64,000 nucleotides of DNA. Source: Yamagishiella unicocca (lineage: Eukaryota > Chlorophyta > Chlorophyceae > Chlamydomonadales > Volvocaceae). The notes below the pieces were generated by a model. The model had not been told where the DNA came from, did no database searches, and saw nothing but the letters and a program-made list of their open reading frames with translations. The DNA lies in the NCBI GenBank assembly GCA_003116995.1, contig BDSL01000096.1, forward strand, positions 186,001-250,000, in the 5' to 3' direction. Shown here in pieces: positions 1 to 11,160 of this stretch. The position numbers and the translations under genes are program-made. Position 1 is the stretch's first letter, and the number at the start of each line of letters is the position of its first letter.

Positions 1-22
1 CGATGTGCCCAGCCAAGCCTAT

Positions 23-27
23 TTACA
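23..27 (-). terminator. TGTAA poly(A) signal of the pherophorin-like gene
   Basis: TTACA on the plus strand reads TGTAA on the minus strand, 68 nt past the stop codon of the pherophorin-like gene. TGTAA is the usual volvocine polyadenylation signal. Confidence 0.5.
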
Positions 28-94
28 ACTTATGTACGAAGATGAATCTGCTGCTTTCTGGCGTGACTTGGCCAATAAGCCGCTGTCTATTTAA

Positions 95-3000
95 TTACTT
101 ATGTACAGGCAGGTACGTCGCGTGTCGCCGAGCACACGTCGAGAGGCCACCCGCCGACGACGCCTGCATGCAGATCGTCTTTTGGGCGTCGATGTGGAAC
201 GCGACCCACACGGTGGTGGTCGTCGAGCTGCGAGCGCCGTCGAGGGCCAGGTCCACAGTGAAGCGCTGCGGCCCCGTGATGGGCACCGCGGGCACCGGCA
301 CGGCAGCTGGCTTCCAGGAGCCTGTGGTCAAGTGAGTAAGTGAGTAAGGCGGGCAGGCAGCAAGCGGGACATGTGCATGATGAGGATTGGCTGGCTGCCG
401 GTGTTGGGATTGGGGTCGGGGCAGCAGCACTTCCTAACATGACATCACTCCGTTCTCGCTCTGGCTGATAGTTTTGGTCACCTCCTTTGGGGTAGAAATC
501 CAACCTGTGCCTATTATAAAACGGTCCTGCTACATGGTCAGAGCCGGAAGTAAGGGGCTCACCAGGGGCGGAAGACGCGAAGCTGGTGTAGCCAATGTAC
601 ATGTGTACGGCGGTTGCTATGAGGTCAGAGCTGGGGATGTAGGCGGAGCAGCGCACCGTCACGAGGGTAGCGTTCACGTTGGACCTGCGCCAAGTAGGTT
701 CAGGTCCGGGCAGGTCAACCAGTGAGGAGAGCACCAGCCAGCATGTGGCTAGGTGAAGCTAGCTAAGTACGAGGCGAGAGTATTAGGGCGTGACTGGGTC
801 GGCGGCATAAGCATAGCCTGAAGGCCAGACGCCGGGTCCGGATCATAAATACATTTGTTGCACGTCACGGCAAGCAGGTACCGGCGGCATCACGCAAGTA
901 GACATCGCTCGGAAGGAATTTATGCGTTCACAAGGCCCGATGCTATGTGTACTCACACGCTGATGTCCAAGCCTCCGAAGGAGTAGCCTTTAGACGCGTC
1001 GTTCTGTGCGCAGCCCGCGCAGATGAAGACGGAGTCCGCTTGCGTGGTGTAGGTCTGACTCGCAGGCGGCAGGGGCACACGGAAGATGCCTCCCCACCTG
1101 CAGCAGGCAAGCAAGCATGGGGCGGCGGGTACATGCACGGTACCTGTCAATGGGGCGTATGGCGCGAACATGAGGACATGGAGACATGGACGTTTACACG
1201 CCCCTCAAATCCATTTCAACATGTAAGTGTCATGGACGTCGGAGGGACAAAGCAACGGTGTAGTGAACTTGTTGTTATCGGATACTGGTGCCCAGTCGAA
1301 TGAGACTTGACTGTTGTTCGTGAATGCCATTGTTCCGTTAGCGTAGCATGCCGGTACGGCACCACTGACCGAGTTCGCAGGCATTAGGCCACGGGGGAAC
1401 GCCCATGCCGTGTCCGCGCAAGCAGGGGGGGGACTGCTGGGAGGCATAGCGAGCGCGATGGCAGGAAAGGAGGGGCTAGGGGGGGGCTGGGAGGCGGGGG
1501 GCTAGGAGGAGGAGGGCTGGGAGGCGGCGGGCTAGGCGGCGGGCTGGGAGGCGGCGGGCTGGGCGGAGGAGGGCTGGGGGGCGGCGGGCTAGGCGGAGGG
1601 CTGGGTGGCGGCGGGCTCGGGGGAGGGCTGGGAGGCGGTGGGCTCGGGGGAGGGCTGGGAGGCGGCGGGCTAGGGGGAGGGCTGGGAGGTGGCGGGCTGG
1701 GCGGAGGAGGGCTGGGGGGAGGAGGGCTAGGGGGAGGGCTGGGAGGCGACAGGCTAGGGGAGGGCTGGGAGGCGGCGGGCTAGGGGGAGGGCTGGGAGGC
1801 GGCGGGCTTGGCGGAGGAGGGCTGGGAGGCGGCGGGCTTGGGGGAGGGCTGGGAGGCGGCAGGCTGGGCGGATGAGGGCTGGGTGGCGGCGTGCTCGGGG
1901 GAGGGCTGGGAGGCGGCGGGCTCGGGGGAGGGCTGGGAGGCGGTGGGCTCGGGGGAGGGCTGGGAGGCGGCGGGCTCGGGGGAGGGCTGGGAGGCTGCGG
2001 GCTTGGCGGAGGAGGGCTGGGTTGTGGCGGGCTCGGGGCAGGGCTGGGAGGCGGCGGGCTTGGGGAAGGGCTGGGAGGCGGCGGGCTGGGCGGAGGAAGG
2101 CTGGGTGGCGGCGGGCTCGGGGGAGGGCTGGGAGGCGGCGGGCTCGGGGGAGGGCTGGGAGGCGGCGAGCTGGGCGGAGGAGGGCTGGGAGGCGGCGGGC
2201 TCGGGGGAGGGCTGGGAGGCGGCGGGCTCGGGGGAGGGCTGGGAGGCGGCGGGCTTGGCGGAGGAGGGCTGGGTTGTGGCGGGCTCGGGGCAGGGCTGGG
2301 AGGCGGCGGGCTAGGGAGAGGGCTAGGAGGCGGCGGGCTGGGCGGAGGAAGGCTGGTTGGCGGCGGGCTCGGGGGCGGGCTGGGAGGCGGCGGGCTCGGG
2401 GGAGGGCTGGGAGGCGGCGAGCTGGGCGGAGGAGGGCTGGGAGGCGGCGGGCTCGGGGAAGGGCTGGGAGGCGGCGGGCTCGGGGGAGGGCTCGGGGGAG
2501 GAGGGCTCGGGGTAGGGCTGGGGGAAGGAGGGTTAGGGGGAGGGCTGGGAGGCGGCGGGCTGGGCGGACGAGGGCTGGGCGGAGGAGGGCTGGGAGGCGG
2601 CGGGCTAGGGGCAGGGCTGGGAGGCGGCGGGTTAGGGGCAGGGCTGGGAGGCGGCGGGCTTGGGGGAGGGCTGGGAGGCGGCGGGCTGGGCGGAGGACGG
2701 CTGGGAGGCGGCGGGCTTGGGGGAGGGCTGGGAGGCGGCGGGCTGGGCGGAGGAGGGCTGGGAGGCAGTGGGCTCGGGGGAGGGCTGGGAGGCGGCGGGC
2801 TCGGGGGAGGGCTGGGAGGCTGCGGGCTTGGCGGAGGAGGGCTGGGTTGTGGCGGGCTCGGGGCAGGGCTGGGAGGCGGCGGGCTTGGGGAAGGGCTGGG
2901 AGGCGGCGGGCTGGGCGGAGGAAGGCTGGGTGGCGGCGGGCTCGGGGGAGGGCTGGGAGGCGGCGGGCTCGGGGGAGGGCTGGGAGGCGGCGAGCTGGGC

Positions 3001-4721
3001 GGAGGAGGGCTGGGAGGCGGCGGGCTCGGGGGAGGGCTGGGAGGCGGCGGGCTCGGGGGAGGGCTGGGAGGCGGCGGGCTTGGCGGAGGAGGGCTGGGTT
3101 GTGGCGGGCTCGGGGCAGGGCTGGGAGGCGGCGGGCTAGGGAGAGGGATAGGAGGCGGCGGGCTGGGCGGAGGAAGGCTGGGTGGCGGCGGGCTCGGGGG
3201 CGGGCTGGGAGGCGGCGGGCTTGGCGGAGGAGGGCTGGGTTGTGGCGGGCTCGGGGCAGGGCTGGGAGGCGGCGGGCTAGGGAGAGGGCTAGGAGGCGGC
3301 GGGCTGGGCGGAGGAAGGCTGGTTGGCGGCGGGCTCGGGGGCGGGCTGGGAGGCGGCGGGCTCGGGGGAGGGCTGGGAGGCGGCGGGCTCGGGGGAGGGC
3401 TGGGAGGCGGCGAGCTGGGCGGAGGAGGGCTGGGAGGCGGCGGGCTCGGGGAAGGGCTGGGAGGCGGCGGGCTCGGGGGAGGGCTCGGGGGAGGAGGGCT
3501 CGGGGTAGGGCTGGGGGAAGGAGGGTTAGGGGGAGGGCTGGGAGGCGGCGGGCTGGGCGGACGAGGGCTGGGCGGAGGAGGGCTGGGAGGCGGCGGGCTA
3601 GGGGCAGGGCTGGGAGGCGGCGGGTTAGGGGCAGGGCTGGGAGGCGGCGGGCTTGGGGGAGGGCTGGGAGGCGGCGGGCTGGGCGGAGGAGGGCTGGGAG
3701 GCGGCGGGCTTGTGGGAGGGCTGGGAGGCGGCGGGCTGGGCGGAGGAGGGCTGGGTGGCGGCGGGCTCGGGGGAGGGCTGGGAGGCGGCGGGCTCGGGGG
3801 AGGGCTGGGAGGCGGCGGGCTCAGGGAAGGGCTGGGAGGCGGCGGGCTAGGGGGAGGAGGGCTGGGTGGCGGCGGGGTCGGGGGAGGGCTGGGAGGCGAA
3901 GGGGTCGGGGGAGGGCTCGGGGGAGTAGGGCTCGGGGGAGGGCTTGGGGGCGAAGGGCTTGGCGGAGGGCTGGGCGGAGGGGGGCTTGGTGGCTGGCAGC
4001 TGGGCAGGGAGTTGAGGTCGATGGTCAGTCCGCACACACCAGTACCTCCTGCCGGCGCACATGGACTGCTCGAACCTCCGCAGCACTGGTTGCTTCCAAT
4101 GCCGGTGCCAGCGGAGCACGACGCAGTAGGCAGGTTGCCGGTGAGCGTGCCGTCATGCACCTGCAGAGGCGACGAAGGCACAATGGGAAGCTTGAAACGA
4201 GGAGGGGCATCGAGTGGATTTGTTAACTGAAGGACTTCACTTTGTGCTACCGCAGCTGGCATTACTCGTTTCAGCTTGGCATATTGCCAAATGAGTGACA
4301 TCCATGCATGCTAAACTGGAGGTTTTCTCCCGCGAAAAATATCAGGTCGTACCTGAATAGGCAATGAGGTCAGGCTGAGCGGAATGACGTATGAAAGCGC
4401 GGTCACTTCTTCGCACTTGAAGCTGGCATTGAAGCCCAGCTGCCCGCAGTCGAGCAAGGAGCACATCGAGGACCTGCAACAGGCCCAGCTGAGGCTGCCG
4501 GCCTTGCAGTTGCGCATGTCGATGGTCACCACGCGCGTCATGCTGGTCGTGTCCACACTTGAGCACGCCACCGACATACAACCGCTGCTGCCGCCCGTGT
4601 AGACGGTGCTGCTGACGCTGCCGGTGAAGGAGCCGCAGCTGATGCATTGGTCAGCGAGCAGCCCAGTGGTCGGGCGACCTCGCCGGGCAGTGCTCCTCGG
4701 CGGCATTCTGGGTAGCGACAT
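95..4721 (-). CDS. Pherophorin-like extracellular matrix glycoprotein
   Basis: Secreted hydroxyproline-rich glycoprotein of the pherophorin type, expected in the algal cell wall or extracellular matrix. The 5' exon, ending at 4353 (CAG before GTACGA), encodes a Cys-rich pherophorin-like domain with CISCG, ACCRSS and LLDCG motifs. A second exon, probably from 4226, carries more Cys (NQCCGG) and then enters a huge Ser-Pro stalk down to about 1480. The C-terminal globular part lies in 1447-1205 (CYANGTMAF), 1097-957 (VPLPP, ICAGC), 684-482 and 321-95, ending in TAA. Phases of the last three exons agree (2, then 1). The first coding exon with a signal peptide was not found. Two reading-frame breaks occur in G runs, near 1755 and between 1447 and 1490, so the model is not continuous as sequenced. 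The domain order fits pherophorins well; exact boundaries upstream and around 1200-1480 are uncertain. Confidence 0.8.
1480..3990 (-). repeat. Nested Ser-Pro (SPPPP) coding repeat
   Basis: About 2.5 kb built from 12-18 bp units that encode SPPP, SPPPP and SPPSP on the minus strand. On top of the short unit there is a longer order: a block around 2340-2640 is repeated at about 3330-3630, an offset of 993 bp (for example the GGGGAAGGAGGG variant at 2521 and 3514). A distinctive unit with GGGTTGTGGCGGG recurs five times (near 2020, 2270, 2850, 3100 and 3235). Long plus-strand ORFs rich in G/A/R here are shadows of this repeat. Confidence 0.9.
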
Positions 4722-6591
4722 ACAGCAACCGGCAAGTCAAGTAAGGGTAGACGACAGCAATACATCGTCGATAGATAGCAGTTTGCCGGTAGTCGCGAAA
4801 TGGCTGCTGGTCATGCGGCCGGAAGTACGCCGCTGCAGGTTAGAGGATAGCAAGCCACTCCAAACAACGGATTGGGAAAGCTGGGTCCGATTGACGATTT
4901 TATATCCTTGCAAGGGAACTGTACATCTTGGATCATGCGGTTTGCAACTGGCGTCGTACGTAAGTTGCAACTCGTACTACGCGCTTCCACGCACCCCATC
5001 GACGGCAATTCGGGATTGCCCTGGGGGAGCAGCACTTACTTGGAACCTTAGACGGAAGGAATGGGGACCCTCGACGATGAGGCTTCAGCTAGCGATTCCA
5101 GGTAAGGGATGTGAAGGGACCGTTTACCGGGATGGTTGTTGAAACGTTTCCACCGTTGTGCTACGACATTCCGGTTCCCCGACGGACGGTTATCTACTTA
5201 CGTTCGCCGTAACAACCGCGTGCGAGGACGTTGTGCTGGCCACAGCTGGAGACTCCGTTCTAACTAGCCAAGGCGACTCCCGGTTACGTCATTATCTTAA
5301 TATAGTGAACACCGGCCTACTTGGGCCCTACATACGCGTCTTCACGCTTGAGGACGACGTGGTCCACAAACGCCGGTTTGGATACACGCCCGCTTTGGCG
5401 GATGGTGTTTGTTTCCTGTCTGACATGGACAGGCTGGGACAGGCAAGGGCAGATGCAACCGTCCCAGGGGGCAGTCGGTGACGGAGGCGCAGCTCAGACT
5501 GGACATGGCTAAAACGTTCTCTGTTGGGCCAGTACATACAGTACCGCATTAAGGCTTTGCGGGAAACGCCGACCTTCACTCCAACGGATGGGAATTGTTG
5601 ACTTGCTTTGTGTGACGCGCAGTAGTAGGCGCGTTTCAAAACTCTGGTTCTTGTGGCGCCGCTTGAAGCGGCTCTGGTGATGTCCAGTACGTATGGCCTG
5701 CCACACTGGAACCCACTGTAACCGTTACAACAAGAACTGCGTGGGAGTGCGGAGCAACCCTAGAGGCAGCAGCCTGCGGCGGTTAGGGACATCTGCCGTC
5801 GTAGTTCTTCCTTGCCATCCCTATCTCAGGCCGCCGTGTTCCACCTACATACCACCCCTTGACCGCCTTACTTGACGAAGGGGGCAGGGTTTGGGAGTGT
5901 TTTCTGCTTACATACATCGCTACCTGGCGTGATGGCCCCGGGGAAAGAGACTTTTAAACTATCGGCGAGTGGTGCAAAGTAATTATTGGGTGTCGTTGGG
6001 GACGTCGAACGCTATTTGGGCTACTCCGGAGGCTGCTGCATCGGTAAGTTTTCCATGTCGCTTGCAGGCTCGCCAAGCGCAAGAGCGACAGCAAGGAACA
6101 AGAATCCAGTGCATCAAGGCAAAACGCATGTGCACTGAATCCCGCAATATGCCTGATGAAAATTACTCTGGGAACAACACGATCACATGTGCCTGCTCAG
6201 ATTCTCACCGCAGTCGTGTTACTACTGGTTGCCTTCATGGCGGCGAATGTATTGCCATGTTAGAGCAAGACAAGACTGCTCGGCGTCTGTTGACCGTTAG
6301 AATCATAGGTATGAAACGGCGGCAGTGTGACGGCCCCTGACGTGCGGCACCTTCTAGTGCGGCAAGCATCTATATTCATGTAAATTGACGTTCACTTTTC
6401 ATCTTCCATTAAGCGACGGACACGACCCACGGTAGCGTTTGGAGTCCTATCACTGGCCGGCTGTGGCGTCGGTCACCGGGTTGCCGTGCCCTGCCGTGCG
6501 CTATACGCAGCTACAAAAGCCGATATCGCTGAGCTAACAGATACAAATTAAACTCAGGCACACCAGCCGATCCCAGCCCGCCCAAGGCAAG
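4722..6591. other. No recognisable gene
   Basis: About 1.9 kb between the 5' side of the pherophorin-like gene and the lectin-like gene. It must hold the missing first exon(s) and promoter of the former and the promoter of the latter. Open frames here (for example 5158-5481 and 5969-6340) show no family motif or convincing splice context. A repeat end with TGTAACCGTTACA lies near 5715 and matches copies at 42.9 and 46.5 kb. Confidence 0.5.
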
Positions 6592-8642
6592 ATGTGCGCA
6601 CAGCGCTTGCTGGCCTTCGCAACCGTGGTGCTATGCTCCGTCACTGGCACGCTTGCAAGTGAGTTTTAAGCCGGCGGCGTGTCCCCTCGCGTCGCTTCGA
6701 GTCGCGCCGGCTACAACAGTCCAACTGACACTTGCTGATGGCAGCAAACTCGCAGCTCAACAAGGCGACCCGGGTCCTAATATCACGCAGCACAACCATA
6801 TAACCAATCGGTGGCAAAAGAGCGAGGCCCTGTGCATCTCCGCGATCAGCTCAGCTGCAATGCCGCCGATTGCCAACACAAGGAGCACCTTTATTAATGC
6901 CGTCTAGTCCTCCTCGCGCGTGTTCCAAGCCCAGCCGCTGCCCTCGCCCCCACCTTCCACCTGGTGCAGGCCTGACTGATGATACCGCCGCCGCCGTGTA
7001 CGACGGCTCCGACGGCCACCGCTACGTGCTCCTGACGGGCCTGCTGGGCGACCTGCGCACCTGGCAGGACGCGCACTCATTCTGCAACGGCGTGCAGTTC
7101 AGCGGACAGCCCTCGCTCCTCAGCCCCTACCGTAGCCAGCCGCTGGGGGACTCGGTGGCGGCCATCCGTGCGCTGTGCGTCTCCCGGCGCAAGACTTGCT
7201 GGCTCAACGAGAACACCACCGAGGGGGCCCCCGGCGAGAAGCTGTGCCCGCTCGTCACGGCTGCAGGCGAGACCGTGTGGCAGGGCTGCGAGCACGTGGT
7301 GTCATTCGTCTGCCGCAGCGCGCGACCCGTCACGACGGTGATTGCACCCAGCTCCGGCATCACTCCCTCCGCCACGCCCGCCGGCGCAATCCCCGCCCCC
7401 GTTCCCGCCGGCAGCGGCGGCGGTGGTGACCGTGCCAACCATACCGCCTCCGTGCCCGACGGCCCCGCCCAGCAGAAGGGCTTCCGGGGCCTCGACGGCC
7501 GCACCTACACGCTCTTCTTCATGGGCGCCGTACGCACGTACGACGATGCTACGTCGTACTGCAAGGATGTCGGGCTGGAACTGTCGCCGTACAACACGGG
7601 CTCCCTGTACGCCGGCGACTCCGCCTTCGCCGTCAAGCTGCTGTGCGCCCGCTCCACACGCACCACCTGCTGGCTGGCCGAGCCCCTGGTGGGCGGTCTG
7701 TGCCCCCTGCTGGACCAGGCGGGCGACATGCACTACCAGGACTGCGGCCAGCCCCTGGCGTTCGTGTGCCGCTCGCTGCTGGCCGAGTCCGCGCCTCAGG
7801 AGCCCGGAAGCGACAAGCCCACGACCGGGCAGCTGGCCCCGCAGGCGGAGGACTCACGGCTGGGCGCAGACGGCCGCTGGTACACCCTCTACAGCGGCCC
7901 GGGGCCTGCCCGCCGCACCTATCAGCTGGCGGCTGAGCACTGCTCGTCATTGGGCCAGGAGCTGGCGCCGTACGACGCGGAGGACGAGCTGACTGGAGAT
8001 GACTCACTGGCCTCCGTGAATGCGCTGTGCCGTACCCGGCAGCTGACGTGCTGGGTGCGGTTGTGGAACCCGGTGGACGGGCTGTGCCCCATCTTCAGCG
8101 GAGCCGACGACCGGGTCTACCTGCAGGGCTGCAAGCAGTTGGTGTCGTGGGTGTGCCGTACTCGCGCCCAAGTCGCCTACCCTGACCTCGACGGCGGGGA
8201 GGGCAGTGGCGCGGACGAGGATGGCGATGAAACCAGCGACATCGCACCGCTGAATGACCCGGCCGCCACCGCCAACTACACCGGACCCAGGGACGGCCTC
8301 CTGTACACCCTGCACCGGGGAGATGCGCCCAACCGCCGCAACTACACCGACGCCAGCGCATTTTGTGAGCCGCTCGGCGGCCAGCTGTCGCCGTACAACC
8401 GCCGCCGGCCCGACGGCGACAGCGTGCGCGCGGTGCGGCGGCTGTGCGGTGGGGCCCGCACCACGTGCTGGGTCCGCGAGCGCATCGTGGGGGGTCAGTT
8501 CTGCCCGCTGGTGAGCCAGGAGGTGGCGGCGCAGTGGCAGCCGTGCGACCAACATATCAATTTCGTGTGCCGCACCAAGCCCCAGCAGCAGCAGCAGCAG
8601 GGGTCCAGCCGCCGCCGATTGTTGCTGCGGCAACGCGCATGA
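6592..8642 (+). CDS. Secreted protein with four tandem Cys-rich C-type-lectin-like modules
   Basis: Two exons, 6592-6658 and 6970-8642, joined across a 311-nt GT-AG intron (GTGAGT donor, GTGCAG acceptor); the phase-1 join gives an in-frame Ser. Exon 1 is a hydrophobic signal peptide starting MCAQRLLAFA and ending near TGTLA, so the product is secreted. The remaining ~557 residues hold four copies of a ~95-residue module: DG..Y.L at the start, an aromatic before the first Cys, LSPY or LAPY, a GDS..AV..LC motif, TCW, LCP and a final C....FVCR. Spacing of the Cys and Trp and the closing CxxxxxFVCR resemble a C-type lectin fold, but carbohydrate-binding EPN/QPD and WND motifs are not evident. Acidic and Pro/Gly linkers separate modules; the tail is Gln/Arg-rich. 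A role in the wall, mating or binding of sugars is inference. Orthology is unknown. Confidence 0.82.
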
Positions 8643-9053
8643 TCCGGGAGGGAGGGAGCTGAATAGGGCCTTTAGGGAGTGAAACGGAAGCTGATTGAGG
8701 CGTGTCGAAAGTTGCCACTATCCTAATTGGATTGCGGACGATGAGGAACTGGTGCGACGCGCACGACACATCGCGCGAGATGTTCGTTGCGTGACCAACC
8801 ACCTGTCGCTGAGTCGAGAAGGCTAGTACATCAGATGAGCTAGTTGTTATCCTCTCGTAATAATGCAGCTTACAGTAGATCGGTATGCGAGCGAACTGCG
8901 AATTGAGCGTCCGTCATTCGTTCACTGCGAATCCGTACATGTCATCGGGATGCGTAGGCTGGCTGCTCACAGGAGTGAACAGCTTGTTGATCGCTAAGTA
9001 ACTCAACGTTGTTCCCACTCCACGCAATAGCCCTCTTCACAAGAGTGCGAGTG

Positions 9054-9058
9054 TGTAA
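9054..9058 (+). terminator. TGTAA poly(A) signal of the lectin-like gene
   Basis: First TGTAA after the stop at 8642, giving a 3' UTR of about 0.4 kb. Confidence 0.45.
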
Positions 9059-9489
9059 GCCACGGAGTCTTGACTGTGCCATCGGTGCCCAGTATTTGCC
9101 AAGCATGCACAGCGATTAGCCGTAGCTGTCCTCACAAGCTCAAGGACAAGGTCGACGTCTCCCGAGTACTACCTGTACATGGATACAGGCTTTGCGCGGT
9201 GCGTTAGGGGCACCACGTGCTCGATCAACAAGCTGGTGTCACCAGGCAAGGTTTGCTTGAAACTGTGCTCGCTGTCCTGCGCTGCCATAATTGAGGCATT
9301 GACTGCCCGCGTTACAGGCCTGGGCACCAGGCAGCCTGGAAACAGAGATCTCGTTTGCAACGCCGCTTAGCACGCGGACATCGTTTTGCTGACCCAAGCA
9401 ACTAAAAATACACAGAACAACATATTTGGGAGGACGACCCTCCCCTTTCCAAAGCCGTTGCGTATCATGCATATGCAGGCGGCAACGCG

Positions 9490-10190
9490 ATCAAGCGATC
9501 GAGCGGCTTGATACCTGCCGTGTTAATCCGGGCCAACAGCCCCCTGTTGATTCCGGGGCGGCATGATGGAACCGTTTTAGTCTGGGCATGATCAGACCGT
9601 GTTGGTCTGGGCCTGCAGCATCTACCCATGTTAATTCCAGGGCGGCTTAAGTAAACCGTATTAGTCTGGGCATGCAGCATCCACCAGTGTTAATTCCGGG
9701 GCAGCTTAATCAAACCGTGTTAGTCTGGGCCTGCAGCATTCAAGCACCCGTGTTAATTCCGGGGCGGCCTGATGATCAAACCATGTTAGTCTGGGCCTGC
9801 AGCATCCAACCGTGTTCCTTCCGGGGCAGCTTGATCAAACCGTGTTAGTCTGGGCCTACAACACCCACCACTGTTAGCTATTTCGGTGTAGCATGATCAA
9901 ACCATGTTACTCTGCGTGGGCCAGCAGCATCCACCCATGTTAATTCCGGGGCAGCATGATCCACCCGTGTTAGTCTGGGCCTACAGCACCCACCTGTGTT
10001 CATTCCAGAGCAGCATCCGCCCGTGTTACTCTGGGCCAGCAGCATCCTCCCGTTTTGATTCTGGGGTGGCATGCATGATCAAACCATGTTAGTCTTGGCC
10101 TACATGCAGCATCCACCCGTGTTCATTCCAGGGCAGCATCCACACTGGGCCAGCAGCATCAACCCATAGTAGGAACTGTTACAGTGGGCC
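9490..10190. repeat. Minisatellite, ~60-70 bp unit
   Basis: About ten degenerate copies of a unit that contains GTGTTAGTCTGGGCC, then CAGCATCCACCC, then GTGTTAATTCCGGGGC and a GATCAAACC link. Copies vary by substitutions and small indels. The open frames across it are repeat artefacts with no start or splice context. Confidence 0.9.
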
Positions 10191-10269
10191 CCAGACCAGA
10201 AGGTAGAGCCATCAGGTGCACTGCCTGACACTGAAACAAAGAGACACGGCAAGCCCTATGGCGTAAACG

Positions 10270-10620
10270 CGTCGGTTGTGGGTCATTTTGGCGTACCGAG
10301 GGTGTCGGTTATCGGGTGGATCGGTCAACCTTCGGCTAACGGTCGGTAAACGGTCGTGTCGGTTACCGAGTGCAAGGGTAACCCAACCTAGTGGTTGGGT
10401 AAACGGGTACCCAACGGGTACCCCAGTTAACGAACCCTATGGTTGGGTTACGGTTTCTGGCTACTACGACCCCTGTAAACGGCTACCCAGGTTAACAAAC
10501 CCTGTGTGTGGGTACCCTTGCACTCGGTATCCCAAACGGGGGTTTAACACCCATTAACCAAAGATGACCCACCCGATAACCGACCCCCTACGGACCGGTT
10601 AACCCTGGTTACCCAGCCCC
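10270..10620. repeat. Degenerate GGTTGGGTAAC / GTTAACC satellite
   Basis: Dense, partly self-complementary short words such as GGTTGGGTAA, GGGTACCC and GGTTAACC repeat in both orientations for about 350 bp. No gene. It adjoins the minisatellite on the left and the 3' end of MRE11 on the right. Confidence 0.75.
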
Positions 10621-10674
10621 ACCCGGCCTGGTTGTGAACAGCAGCAAGAACAGACTGGCATCCATTCTGGTGTA

Positions 10675-10679
10675 TTACA
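10675..10679 (-). terminator. TGTAA poly(A) signal of MRE11
   Basis: TTACA on the plus strand, 482 nt beyond the MRE11 stop codon at 11161, reads TGTAA in the gene's sense. Confidence 0.45.
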
Positions 10680-11160
10680 GAGCAGGACCAGCTGCACGGC
10701 TGTCCACGCTGTCACCCACCGCCTGCATACAGCTGTCCACTCTGTCACCTGCTGCCCACACACAGCTGTCCACGCTGTCAGCCGCCACCGCGAAACCTCC
10801 CCCACACCACCCACACACAACAGCACCACGACAGGCATCTGCCAGAACGTACCAGGCACACCAGGCGAACAACCGCAACCCACCCGCAAGGCCGCAAGCT
10901 CGTCCCTCTCAAGGCGGCACTCGCAGCCGACCTCACACCGCACACATCACTGCACGCCATCCTGCTCCTGCTGCTGCGCCCCCGGCGCCCCCAGTCGTCA
11001 CCACCCTGCAGGCGACCCCCCGCACCTACCCCAGGCCCAGCTCCCCACCCCGCCCCTGCTCATCCCGCTGTACATCCCCGGCCAGACATATAACCCCTGC
11101 TCGTCCATACAAAAACAAGCAATGCCCGGATGATGTTTTTCCCGCCCTTCCGCTCCACCG

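Noticed and set aside
1872..4230. Long plus-strand ORFs coding Gly-Leu, Arg-Ala-Gly or Trp-Glu repeats
   Set aside because: They are the complementary frames of the Ser-Pro repeat on the minus strand and have no flanking domain.
9490..10190. CRISPR-like array
   Set aside because: Units are degenerate and tandem with no unique spacers, and the genome is eukaryotic.
10270..10620. Telomeric or subtelomeric repeat
   Set aside because: No TTTTAGGG or similar telomere unit; genes continue on both sides.
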